Shown here one piece after another: positions 34,820 to 42,845 of a stretch of 64,000 nt of DNA. The first letter of the stretch is position 1. Every line of letters begins with the position of its first letter. The stretch spans positions 1-64,000 of the forward strand of contig NZ_CALUCS010000001.1 of the NCBI RefSeq assembly GCF_943914615.1. Direction: 5' to 3'. A program made the translations under genes and the position numbers. The notes under the pieces are model-generated. The model was not told where the DNA came from and ran no database searches. It saw only the letters and a list, made by a program, of their open reading frames with translations. Source of the stretch: an uncultured Corynebacterium sp. (lineage in GTDB: Bacteria > Actinomycetota > Actinomycetes > Mycobacteriales > Mycobacteriaceae).

Positions 34820-36640
34820 ATGACCATTCGAGGGCTTGTCGGCGAGGCGCCCACCAAGAACCAGGAAATGCTGAACTGGATCGAGGAGGCCGTGGAGCTC
34901 TTTCAGCCAGAATCAGTCGTATTCTGTGATGGCTCCGAGGAGGAGTGGAACCAGCTGGCAGAGCAGCTGGTTGAGCACGGCACCCTGATCAAGCTGGATG
35001 AAAAGGCACAGCCGAACTCCTTCCTGGCACGCTCCAACCCGGCCGACGTTGCGCGTGTGGAGTCCCGCACCTTCATCTGCTCCAAGACTGAGGAAGACGC
35101 CGGCCCCACCAACAACTGGATGGATCCGGAGCAGATGCGCGCCGAGATGCGCGAGCACTTCTCCGGTTCCATGAAGGGTCGTCGCATGTACATCGTGCCT
35201 TTCTGTATGGGTCCGATCACTGATCCATCCCCGAAGCTGGGCATCGAGATCACCGACTCCCCGTATGTGGTTATGTCCATGCGCATCATGACCCGCATGG
35301 GTAAGGAAGCCCTGGACAAGATCGGCGAGAACGGTGAGTTCGTGAAGGGGCTGCACTCCGTGGGGGCTCCGCTGGAACCGGGTCAGGAAGATTCCACCTG
35401 GCCGTGCAACGACACGAAGTACATCACCCATTTCCCGGAGGACCGTGAGATCTGGTCCTACGGCTCCGGCTACGGCGGCAACGCCATCCTGGCTAAGAAG
35501 TGCTACGCACTGCGCATCGCCTCCGCCATGGCGCGGGACGAAGGCTGGATGGCAGAGCACATGCTGATCCTGAAGCTGATCAGCCCAGAGGGCAAGACCT
35601 ACTACATCTGTGCGGCTTTCCCATCCGCGTGTGGCAAGACCAACCTGGCCATGATCCAGCCGACCATTCCGGGCTGGCGTGCAGAGGTCGTCGGCGACGA
35701 CATCGCTTGGTTGCACTTCGGCGAGGACGGCCGCCTGTACGCCGTGAACCCGGAGAACGGTTTCTTCGGCGTGGCGCCGGGCACCAACGACGCCTCCAAC
35801 CCGATCGCCATGAAGTCCATGGAGCCGGGCAACACCCTGTACACCAACGTGGCTCTGACCGACGACAACAACGTCTGGTGGGAGTCCAAGGAAGGCGAGC
35901 CGCAGCACCTCATTGACTGGCTTGGCAACGAGTGGACCCCGGATTCCGGCAACAAGGCCGCACACCCGAACTCCCGCTACTGCGTGCCGATCGAGCAGTG
36001 CCCGGTTGCCGCACCGGAGTTCAATGACCCGAAGGGCGTGCCGGTTTCCGCCATTCTGTTCGGCGGTCGCCGTGCGGACACCGTGCCTTTGATTACCCAG
36101 GCTCGCGACTGGAACCACGCCACCTTCATCGGCGCCACCCTGGCTTCCGGCCAGACCGCCGCTGCAGCCGAGGCTGCCGTCGGCTCCCTGCGCCACGACC
36201 CGATGGCCATGCTGCCGTTCATCGGCTACAACGCCGGTGACTACCTGCAGCACTGGATCAACATGGGCAACAAGGGCGGCGACAAGATGCCAGAGGTCTT
36301 CCTGGTGAACTGGTTCCGCCGCGGCGAGGACGGCCGCTTCCTGTGGCCGGGCTTCGGCGAGAACTCCCGCGTGCTGAAGTGGATCATCGACCGCATCGAG
36401 GGCCGTGTGGAGGCCGACGAGACCGTTGTTGGCTACACCGCCCGCTACGAGGACATCGACACCGAGGGTCTGAAGGAGACCGAGGAGGACATCCGCGAGG
36501 CACTGTCCGTGAACCCGGCTGACTGGGAGCGCGACCTGGCCGATAACGAGGAATGGCTGAAGTTCCTGGGGCCGAAGGTCCCGTCCGAGGTCTGGGACGA
36601 GTTCAAGGGTCTGAAGGATCGCGTGGAGGCTGCGAAGTAG
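34820..36640 (+). CDS. pck: GTP-dependent phosphoenolpyruvate carboxykinase
   Basis: Converts oxaloacetate and GTP to phosphoenolpyruvate, the entry to gluconeogenesis; cytosolic. The 606 residues are the normal size. Key features: the kinase P-loop AFPSACGKTNLAM with the reactive Cys (about residues 267-280), the metal/GTP region VVGDDIAWLHFGEDG, and FGGRRADTVPL. ATG 34820 has AGGGAG 7 nt upstream; the frame is open to 34712 without support. It has a strong terminator 120 bp after the stop. The neighbourhood matches Rv0211. Confidence 0.97.
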   Translation: MTIRGLVGEAPTKNQEMLNWIEEAVELFQPESVVFCDGSEEEWNQLAEQLVEHGTLIKLDEKAQPNSFLARSNPADVARVESRTFICSKTEEDAGPTNNWMDPEQMRAEMREHFSGSMKGRRMYIVPFCMGPITDPSPKLGIEITDSPYVVMSMRIMTRMGKEALDKIGENGEFVKGLHSVGAPLEPGQEDSTWPCNDTKYITHFPEDREIWSYGSGYGGNAILAKKCYALRIASAMARDEGWMAEHMLILKLISPEGKTYYICAAFPSACGKTNLAMIQPTIPGWRAEVVGDDIAWLHFGEDGRLYAVNPENGFFGVAPGTNDASNPIAMKSMEPGNTLYTNVALTDDNNVWWESKEGEPQHLIDWLGNEWTPDSGNKAAHPNSRYCVPIEQCPVAAPEFNDPKGVPVSAILFGGRRADTVPLITQARDWNHATFIGATLASGQTAAAAEAAVGSLRHDPMAMLPFIGYNAGDYLQHWINMGNKGGDKMPEVFLVNWFRRGEDGRFLWPGFGENSRVLKWIIDRIEGRVEADETVVGYTARYEDIDTEGLKETEEDIREALSVNPADWERDLADNEEWLKFLGPKVPSEVWDEFKGLKDRVEAAK

Positions 36641-36670
36641 CGGCTTGCTGCTGCGCCGGGCGCTGCGCTG

Positions 36671-36716
36671 GCAGCTCGCGTGTAGCGCGGGTAGCTCGCG
36701 TGTAGCGCTGATAGCT
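36671..36716 (+). repeat. 20-bp tandem repeat after pck
   Basis: Two copies containing AGCTCGCGTGTAGCGC (36673-36688 and 36693-36708) and a partial third, AGCTCAC (36713), between the pck stop and its terminator. Confidence 0.75.
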
Positions 36717-36759
36717 CACGCCCACGAGTGCGCTAGCGTTAGGCGCTGAACGAGGCAAA

Positions 36760-36793
36760 GCGCCGGGAGGTTTTTCCTCCCGGCGCTTTCTTT
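36760..36793 (+). terminator. Strong intrinsic terminator of pck
   Basis: GCGCCGGGAGG, loop TTTTT, CCTCCCGGCGC, then TTTCTTT: a perfect 11-bp stem. Confidence 0.95.
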
Positions 36794-37020
36794 ATGTTCG
36801 GGTCTATAGCTCTAGGTTTCCTGGAGTCCAGTTTCTTGGGGGGTCCGGGTTCTTAGAGTCCAGGTTTGTTAAGCCGATGACGGCACTGTAGCCCCGCCCG
36901 CCGCCTATCCGCCCTCCCGCCAGGGGTGGGCGCGGAGTGTCGGCGCGGATTTTCCGCAAAGATGTAGCTGCAAAGTAACTGGTTCGCGGTGGCGGAGAAT
37001 TGGCTTCTTGGGAGAGTCGC

Positions 37021-37040
37021 GGGGGAGGGAGGGGAGGGGG
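37021..37040 (+). other. G-quadruplex motif
   Basis: Four G-runs of 3-5 separated by single A residues in 20 bases. One-base loops predict a very stable quadruplex. It directly abuts element A. Confidence 0.75.
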
Positions 37041-37164
37041 AATGTCGGAAAAGTTGCAAAACGAAAATGTGTGCCCGAAGTCTTCGCCGAGTAAAACGCT
37101 CTAACCAGGCATTTTATGTAGATGAAAAATGTACCCAATAAAGTTCTGCAACTTTTCCGACATT
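37041..37164. repeat. Stem-bounded element A
   Basis: Perfect 18-bp terminal inverted repeats: AATGTCGGAAAAGTTGCA (37041-37058) and its complement (37147-37164). Interior blocks GTGTGCC at offset 28 and TTTTATGTAGATGAAAA starting 52 bases from the right end are shared with element B. Could be a non-autonomous mobile element or a structured RNA. Confidence 0.75.
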
Positions 37165-37288
37165 TAACCCCAGTGTCGGGTTTGATGGGTGCGCTCGACA
37201 GTGCAGAGCGGAGTCAGCTTGGGTGGTTAGGGTGTGCCGAGGGGGATCGAGGTGTGCTGGGGTGTTGAAAGTGGGGCTACGGAGACGG

Positions 37289-37415
37289 AAATGTCGTTAG
37301 AACGGGAATATGCAACCGTGTGCCATGGTTGTCCCGCCGGCTATGGTTCCCTGACCTGCGGTTTTATAGTAGTGCAAATTGTTTTCAGTAACGTATTCCC
37401 GTTCTAGCGACATTT
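37289..37415. repeat. Stem-bounded element B
   Basis: Inverted repeats at 37289-37310 and 37394-37415: 22 positions with one mismatch that would be a U-G pair in RNA. The outer AATGTCG/CGACATT is the same as in element A, the inner stem (TTAGAACGGGAATA) is different. GTGTGCC at offset 28 and TTTTATAGTAG 52 bases from the end match element A. Confidence 0.75.
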
Positions 37416-37580
37416 GAGCCAAAACCCCGCTTCGCCACCCTTGGGTTGCTCCCTATTTCCAATATTGGAGGGGTGCAGATAGCTCAGTGGGGCTGATGGG
37501 ACTGATGTGGTGCGCGTCAGCTGCGGCCGCGCCGCGCAGCCAGGCCACCAGACCAGCTAGGTCTTCAGCGCAGGCGGGCG

Positions 37581-39161
37581 CTAGGCCTTCGGCGCAGTCA
37601 CCGTGTACTGCCACGCACCCAGCGCAGCGTTTGCGCCAGCGCCCTGGGCAATCACAATCTGCTTGAAGGGCACTTCGGTGCAGTCGCCGGCGGCGTAGAC
37701 GCCCGGGACGTTGGTGGCATTGTGCTCGTCCACCACGATCTCGCCCATCTTGTTCAGCTTCACGCCACTCTTGCCCAGCCACTGGGTGTTTGGCACCAGG
37801 CCGATCTGGATGAACACGCCCGCGACGTCCAGCGACTTCGACTCATCGTTAGTGCGGTCCGTGTAAGTCAGGCCGGTGACGTTCTTGCTGTCGCCCACGA
37901 TCTCCGTCGTAGCGGCCGAGGTAATCACGTCGATGTTCGCGGTCTCCTCCACGCGCTGCATCAGGATGTCATCCGCGCGGCAGGCCTCGCCGAACTCCAG
38001 AACCGTCACGTGCTTCACCACACCTGCCAGATCCAGCGCGGCTTCGATGCCCGAGTTTCCGCCGCCGATCACGGCCACGGACTTCCCCTTGAACAGCGGG
38101 CCGTCGCAGTGCGGGCAGAAGGTCACGCCCTTGTTGCGGTACTCCTCCTCGCCTGGAACGCCCAGGGTCCGCCACTGTGCGCCCGTGGCGATTACCAGAG
38201 CACGGGCGCGCAGGGTGGCGTCATCCCCAAAGTGCACCGTGTGTAGGCCACCTTCCTCGGTAGCAGGGGTCAGACCGGTCGCGGCCTGGGCCTTCACCAC
38301 GTCAATGTCGTACTGGCCGACGTGCTCCTCGAACTCCGCCGCCAGCTTCGGGCCCTCGGTGGCGGGCACGGAGATGAAGTTCTCGATGGAGTTCGTGTCC
38401 AGCACCTGGCCGCCGAAGCGCTCACCGATCAGGCCGACGCTCAGCCCCTTGCGGGCAACGTAGATGGAGGCCGCTGCACCCGCCGGGCCCTGGCCAACGA
38501 CCAGCACCTCGTAGGCGTCCTTCTCGTTCAGCTTCTTCGCCTCGCGCGCGGCGGAACCAGTGTCCAGTTTGCGCACGAAGTCCTCGATGGTGGTGCGGCC
38601 CTGGCCGAACTCCTCGCCGTTCAGGTAGATGGTCGGCACGGCCAGGACGTTGTTCTCCTTGACCTCGTCCTGGAACAGCGAGCCCTCCACCGCGGTGTGC
38701 TTGATGCGCGGGTTCAGCACTGCCATGGTGTTCAGCGCCTGCACGACGGTGGGGCAGTTCTGGCAGGTCAGGGACATGTAGGTGACGAACTCGTAGTCGC
38801 CGTCCAGGTTTTCTACCTGCTCGATGAGGTCCTGGTCTTCCTTGATCGGGTTGCCGCCGACCTGCAGCAGCGCCAGCACCAGGGAGCTGAATTCGTGGCC
38901 CATCGGGATGCCTGCGAAGGCCACGGAAATGTCGCTACCAGTGCGGACGATGCTGAAGGAGGGTTTGCGCTCGTGCGCGTCGTCGTCGCGGCGGGTGGTG
39001 ATCTTGTCGGACAGCTCGGCGATGTCCTTCAGCAGCTTCTCCAGGTCCTCGGAGGCCGAACGCTCGTCCAGGCTGTACACCAGCTCAATGTTTTCGGTGA
39101 TGCGGGGGACGAGCTGGCCGAGCTGCTTGCGTAGGTTGTCGTCCAGTAGTTGCTTAGCCAT
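37581..39161 (-). CDS. ahpF: Alkyl hydroperoxide reductase flavoprotein AhpF
   Basis: NADH-dependent disulfide reductase that recycles AhpC. The 526 residues comprise an N-terminal double-thioredoxin domain with CxxC in SLTCQNCPTVV (about residue 130), an FAD domain (VVGQGPAGAAASIYVARKG), the thioredoxin-reductase CxxC FCPHCDGPLF, an NAD domain (VIGGGNSGIEAALDLA) and GVYAAGDCTEVPFKQ. ATG 39161 was chosen because MAKQLLDDNL is the conserved start; the frame extends 11 codons further without support. It is downstream of ahpC, separated by a terminator and a dispersed-motif variant. Confidence 0.96.
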   Translation of the reverse strand: MAKQLLDDNLRKQLGQLVPRITENIELVYSLDERSASEDLEKLLKDIAELSDKITTRRDDDAHERKPSFSIVRTGSDISVAFAGIPMGHEFSSLVLALLQVGGNPIKEDQDLIEQVENLDGDYEFVTYMSLTCQNCPTVVQALNTMAVLNPRIKHTAVEGSLFQDEVKENNVLAVPTIYLNGEEFGQGRTTIEDFVRKLDTGSAAREAKKLNEKDAYEVLVVGQGPAGAAASIYVARKGLSVGLIGERFGGQVLDTNSIENFISVPATEGPKLAAEFEEHVGQYDIDVVKAQAATGLTPATEEGGLHTVHFGDDATLRARALVIATGAQWRTLGVPGEEEYRNKGVTFCPHCDGPLFKGKSVAVIGGGNSGIEAALDLAGVVKHVTVLEFGEACRADDILMQRVEETANIDVITSAATTEIVGDSKNVTGLTYTDRTNDESKSLDVAGVFIQIGLVPNTQWLGKSGVKLNKMGEIVVDEHNATNVPGVYAAGDCTEVPFKQIVIAQGAGANAALGAWQYTVTAPKA

Positions 39162-39171
39162 GGGGTGCTCT

Positions 39172-39192
39172 CTTTCTTTGTTTATTGACGCC
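39172..39192 (-). repeat. Dispersed motif, variant (ahpF leader)
   Basis: GGCGTCAATAAACAAAGAAA on the minus strand, just upstream of the ahpF ATG and overlapping its purine-rich ribosome site. Confidence 0.7.
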
Positions 39193-39261
39193 ACCCTAAG
39201 GGGGTGCGCGCCACACGGGGGTTCTTCGGGGAATGGGGTTTATTGGTGAGTTAAAAGCGCT

Positions 39262-39306
39262 AAAAACGGCGGGCGGGATCCGTAAGTGGAAAGCCCGGCC
39301 CGCCGT
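39262..39306 (-). terminator. Intrinsic terminator after ahpC
   Basis: On the minus strand CGGCGGGC...GCCCGCCG followed by TTTTTA. It lies between ahpC and ahpF, so ahpF expression needs read-through or its own promoter. Confidence 0.8.
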
Positions 39307-39347
39307 GGGTTTCCCGCCTGTGTACGGCGGGAGAGTGGAAGGGGAAG

Positions 39348-39911
39348 TTAGATCTTGCCAACCAGGTCAATGCCCGGGGTCAGGGTGTCTTCGCCCTCTT
39401 CCCACTTGGCGGGGCAGACCTCGCCCGGGTGCTCTGCGACGTACTTAGCGGCCTTGACCTTGCGGACCAGCTCGGAAGCGTCACGGCCGATGCCCTCGGC
39501 GGTCTGCTCGATGTACTGGATCTTGCCCTCCGGGTCTACCAGGAACGTTGCGCGGTCTGCCTGGCCGGCGCCCGGGCGCATGTTCTGGAAGTTGTTGGTC
39601 AGCTGACCGGTGGAGTCGCCCAGCATGTAGTAGTTAACCTTGCCGACCTGCTCGGACTCTGCGTGCCATGCCTTGTGCACGAAGTGGGAGTCGGTGGATA
39701 CGGCGTAAACCTCTACGTCCAGACCCTTCAGCTCTTCGTAGTGGTCAGCCAGGTCGCCCAGCTCGGTGGGGCAGACGAAGGTGAAGTCGCCCGGGTAGAA
39801 GAAGAAGATGGACCACTTGCCCAGGACGTCGTCCTTGGAAACCTCGGTGAACTCACCGTTGAAGAAAGCGGGGTTCTTGAAATCCAGAATCTCGGTGTTG
39901 ATGAGGGACAT
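39348..39911 (-). CDS. ahpC: Alkyl hydroperoxide reductase peroxiredoxin AhpC
   Basis: A 2-Cys peroxiredoxin reducing H2O2, alkyl hydroperoxides and peroxynitrite. The 187 residues have the peroxidatic Cys47 in FTFVCPTELGDL and the resolving Cys166 in GEVCPAKWEEG, and match the enterobacterial AhpC length and end. It is of the AhpC/AhpF type rather than the mycobacterial AhpC/AhpD type. Ribosome site AAGGAGG lies 6 nt before the ATG. A near-consensus promoter lies ~165 bp upstream. Confidence 0.97.
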   Translation of the reverse strand: MSLINTEILDFKNPAFFNGEFTEVSKDDVLGKWSIFFFYPGDFTFVCPTELGDLADHYEELKGLDVEVYAVSTDSHFVHKAWHAESEQVGKVNYYMLGDSTGQLTNNFQNMRPGAGQADRATFLVDPEGKIQYIEQTAEGIGRDASELVRKVKAAKYVAEHPGEVCPAKWEEGEDTLTPGIDLVGKI

Positions 39912-40076
39912 GCTGTGCCTCCTTGGGGGCTTGGTTTCGGGTTCTTAGTTGGCAGTATTCGCAACTGTCGCTACAAAGCCTACCGATTTTCTTCAGCGCC
40001 GTTTTGGCGGTCATCTTGGCGCCAAAGTGGATCATCGGGGCGGCAATAGAAGCTTTTCTGTTGCGTTCCACCACCT

Positions 40077-40104
40077 ATTATAGCGATGCCTTTGTAAAAG
40101 TCAA
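40077..40104 (-). promoter_or_regulatory. Near-consensus promoter of ahpC
   Basis: On the minus strand TTGACT (40104-40099), 16 bp, TATAAT (40082-40077), giving a ~160-nt leader. The AT-rich region around it could bind a peroxide regulator, but no known operator is recognised. Confidence 0.8.
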
Positions 40105-40430
40105 GCATTTATAGGTTTAGATTGGTGATGGATTATGAGTAATAGTCGCGGGCGTTATCGATGCAGGAATTTGGATGGCGCGGAGTATGGATCCGGGAAT
40201 GATGGGGGCGAGCTGCTTAACATTCATTTCCTTTTCTAAGACGTTGCAGACAGCCCGGTCTACCGGATCTATAAGTAAAAACAGTGTCTTGAACTGGGCT
40301 GTAGTGATTCGTAGATTCTTAAAATAGACTGTACGGTCTATATCTGTCTTTACAAACATCTAAAAGATGGCTAGGATTTCTGCAATCTACTGAACAGATC
40401 GGTTCACTTTTAGTTTGGAGTAGGGGTTCA
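40105..40430. other. Regulatory region between ahpC and yeeE-tusA
   Basis: About 325 bp, AT-rich compared with the rest of the window. It contains the McbR-type box at 40325-40340 and no gene that I can support. Confidence 0.6.
40325..40340 (+). promoter_or_regulatory. McbR-type operator
   Basis: TAGAC-TGTACG-GTCTA matches the TAGAC-N6-GTCTA operator described for McbR, the TetR-type repressor of sulfur metabolism in C. glutamicum; the palindrome extends one base each side. It lies 90 bp upstream of the thiosulfate-transporter fusion gene. Confidence 0.75.
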
Positions 40431-41927
40431 ATGATTCTCACTGGACTGGCACTGGGCGCAATCCTCGGCTGGGTCATGCAACGCGGCAGGTTCTGCGTAA
40501 CCGGCATGATCCGTGACATTTTCTTGAATAAGACGTGGCGAGGCTTCACCGCCCTGCTCATCGTCATCGCAGTACACGCGGTCGGCCTTGCCGTCCTCAC
40601 AACTGCGGGAGTAATTACGCCTGAGTACAAGCCGTTTGCACCGCTCGCCGTCGTGCTGGGTGGTCTGCTTTTCGGCATGGGCATCGTGCTGGCGGGCGGC
40701 TGCGCATCCGGTACCTGGTACCGCTCCGCCGAGGGTCTCATCGGCTCGTGGCTGGCGCTGATCTTTTATGCCGGCAGTGCTGCAGCTATGAAGGGCGGCT
40801 CGCTTAACGCTCTCAACGAGGGGATGCGCAGCTGGACGCTGCCCATCACCACCATCCACGGGTCTCTGGGGATCTCCGTCTGGTGGCTCGTTATTCCATT
40901 TGCGCTAGGGGTTGCCTTCCTGACCCGCCACTTCCTCGCTCAGGAAGCTAAGGCGCCGAAAATGGCAGCCCTGAAGCCAAAGAAGACCGGCCTCGCGCAC
41001 CTGCTGGCGGAAAAGCCCTGGCACTTCTATCCCACCGCGGCCATCATCGGTGCGCTGGGTGTGCTCGCATGGCCACTGTCGGCAGCGACGGGTCGCAATG
41101 ACGGACTAGGTATCACCAGCCCATCGTCCAACCTCTCTAAGTTCCTCATCAGTGGTGAAGACAGCATTGATTGGGGAGTCATGTTGGTGCTCGGCCTGCT
41201 GGTGGGTGCATTCTTCGCTGCCAAGGCGTCTGGTGAATTCCGACTGCGCGTTCCCTCTGCCGAGCAAGCTGTTCGTTCCGTCATTGGCGGCGTGCTGATG
41301 GGCGTGGGCGCTTCCGCTGCCGGCGGCTGCACCGTGGGCAACGGCATGGTGCAGACCTCCTTGTTCAGCTACCAGGGTTGGGTTGCACTGCTGTTCATCG
41401 CCATCGGAATCGGCGTTGCCGCAAAGCTGTGGCTCAAGCCCACCGATGCGGTGCCAGGTCAGACGTCTAATCCTACGACCGACCAGCCAAGCCAGCTAAC
41501 CGGCCTGCACGCTAGCCAGGCGCAGTCTTCCCCACACGCCGCACAGTCTGTACAGTCCGCCGCAGAGCAGAAGGCCATGGCGGCGCAGTTGGGCTTCCAA
41601 ACCACGGGCACCCTGCTGCTGGATCGCAAGGCCACGGTTGCGGAAAGCGCCGAATCGAGTGGTATCGGCGGGGACAGCGACCTCGAGCTGGTCGGCGATC
41701 GGACCTACAAACTCGACACCCTCGGTGCGGTGTGCCCGTTCCCTCTGATCGACGCCAAGGCGGCGATGGCCGACCTGTCCGTCGGGGATTCGCTGCAGAT
41801 CGACTTTGACTGCACCCAAGCCACCGATGCCATCCCGCGGTGGGCTGCCACCGATGGCCACGAAGTCACGAACTTCGAGCAGACCACCGACGCAGGCTGG
41901 ACCATCACCGTCAAGAAGGGCAGCTAG
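40431..41927 (+). CDS. YeeE/YedE thiosulfate transporter fused to TusA-like domain
   Basis: A 498-residue membrane protein for import of thiosulfate-type sulfur. The N-terminal ~345 residues are YeeE/YedE with the three conserved Cys: Cys22 (QRGRFCVTG), Cys91 (LAGGCASGTW) and Cys300 (AAGGCTVGNG). After a Ser/Gln/Thr-rich linker (about 345-420) comes a TusA/SirA domain with the sulfur-carrying Cys435 in AVCPFPLIDAK. E. coli encodes these parts separately (YeeE/YeeD, TsuA/TsuB). An upstream McbR-type site fits sulfur control. The ATG has AGTAGGGG upstream. Confidence 0.9.
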   Translation: MILTGLALGAILGWVMQRGRFCVTGMIRDIFLNKTWRGFTALLIVIAVHAVGLAVLTTAGVITPEYKPFAPLAVVLGGLLFGMGIVLAGGCASGTWYRSAEGLIGSWLALIFYAGSAAAMKGGSLNALNEGMRSWTLPITTIHGSLGISVWWLVIPFALGVAFLTRHFLAQEAKAPKMAALKPKKTGLAHLLAEKPWHFYPTAAIIGALGVLAWPLSAATGRNDGLGITSPSSNLSKFLISGEDSIDWGVMLVLGLLVGAFFAAKASGEFRLRVPSAEQAVRSVIGGVLMGVGASAAGGCTVGNGMVQTSLFSYQGWVALLFIAIGIGVAAKLWLKPTDAVPGQTSNPTTDQPSQLTGLHASQAQSSPHAAQSVQSAAEQKAMAAQLGFQTTGTLLLDRKATVAESAESSGIGGDSDLELVGDRTYKLDTLGAVCPFPLIDAKAAMADLSVGDSLQIDFDCTQATDAIPRWAATDGHEVTNFEQTTDAGWTITVKKGS

Positions 41928-41985
41928 GCTGCCAGCAGCCTATTCGGCCCCACCGCCCCATATTGGGGGTGGTTGGGGCGAGAGG

Positions 41986-41999
41986 GGCGTCACTAAGAA
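41986..41999 (+). repeat. Dispersed motif, exact copy (alsD leader)
   Basis: GGCGTCACTAAGAA, 28 bp upstream of the alsD start, same strand. Confidence 0.85.
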
Positions 42000-42027
42000 A
42001 AGCGAGTGACGGGCGAGCACGGCAACA

Positions 42028-42768
42028 ATGGGGCGCATGAGTGACTCACCGGTAACTAGGCACACAATCTTCCAGAACTCCCTGATGACCGCCCTGCTGG
42101 ACGGCATCTACGACGGCGAGATGACCGTCGGCGAGCTGCTGGGCAAGGGAAACTTCGGGCTGGGGACGTTCGACGCGCTGGATGGCGAGATGGTCATCAT
42201 CGACGGCGTTTGCTACCAGCTCCGCCACGACGGCAGTGCCACCCGCGCTGACCTGGAAACCCGCAGCCCTTACGCCGTGGCGACCAACTTCGTGCCACGC
42301 ATCCGCCGCCGCGCGCCGGAAAACATCCGCCGCGCGGACCTGTCGAAGTTCATCGACGGCATGACGCCCTCCTCGAACTACATGTACGCCGTCCGCATCA
42401 CCGGGCACTTCAGCAGCGTGGTTACCCGCACGGTCGTGAAGCAGAAGCCGCCGTATCGGCCGATGGTTGAGGCGACGGACGATGACGCCGAGCAACACTT
42501 CACCGACGTGACGGGCATTATCGCGGGCTTCCGCACGCCGGTTTACGAGAAGGGGATCTCCGTCCCTGGCTGCCACGTGCACTTTATCGACGACTCACGC
42601 ACCGTCGGCGGGCACGTGCTGGACTTCACCCTGGAAGAGGGCAAGATCGAGCTGTGCCCGGGCACCGACCTGGAACTACGCCTGCCGCTGACCAGTGCAT
42701 TCTCCGAGGCGAACCTGGACCCGGAGGATCTGGACGCCCAGCTGCACAAGACGGAGGTTAAGGACTAG
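42028..42768 (+). CDS. alsD: Alpha-acetolactate decarboxylase
   Basis: Decarboxylates 2-acetolactate to acetoin, a cytosolic zinc enzyme of overflow/fermentative metabolism. The 246 residues include the zinc-binding GCHVHFIDDSRTVGGHV with three His, and the acidic EGKIELCPG region near the C-terminus. Family start FQNSLMTALLDGIYDG follows closely after the start codon; ATG 42037 is an alternative. No acetolactate synthase gene is adjacent. Confidence 0.93.
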   Translation: MGRMSDSPVTRHTIFQNSLMTALLDGIYDGEMTVGELLGKGNFGLGTFDALDGEMVIIDGVCYQLRHDGSATRADLETRSPYAVATNFVPRIRRRAPENIRRADLSKFIDGMTPSSNYMYAVRITGHFSSVVTRTVVKQKPPYRPMVEATDDDAEQHFTDVTGIIAGFRTPVYEKGISVPGCHVHFIDDSRTVGGHVLDFTLEEGKIELCPGTDLELRLPLTSAFSEANLDPEDLDAQLHKTEVKD

Positions 42769-42845
42769 CCAACCTCAAAAAGGCCTGCCATTGTTTCCCC
42801 TTCGATATAAGCTGATCCGCAGGAATTACTGAAGGGCGTTAATCA

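Larger units (their letters stand above)
36794..37580. other. Gene-free convergent region between pck and ahpF
   Basis: About 790 bp with no credible coding gene; short open frames here have no ribosome site or family character. It holds a polypurine/G-quadruplex tract, two stem-bounded homologous elements (listed separately), and at 37556-37590 two copies of a GCTAGGYCTTCRGCGCAG block at the ahpF stop. Confidence 0.7.

Noticed and set aside
36853..37138. Short minus-strand frames in the pck-ahpF gap
   Set aside because: Composition follows the polypurine tract and the stem element; no ribosome site.
40117..40359. 80-codon minus-strand frame between ahpC and yeeE-tusA
   Set aside because: No ribosome site, no recognisable domain, and it runs through the McbR-type operator.
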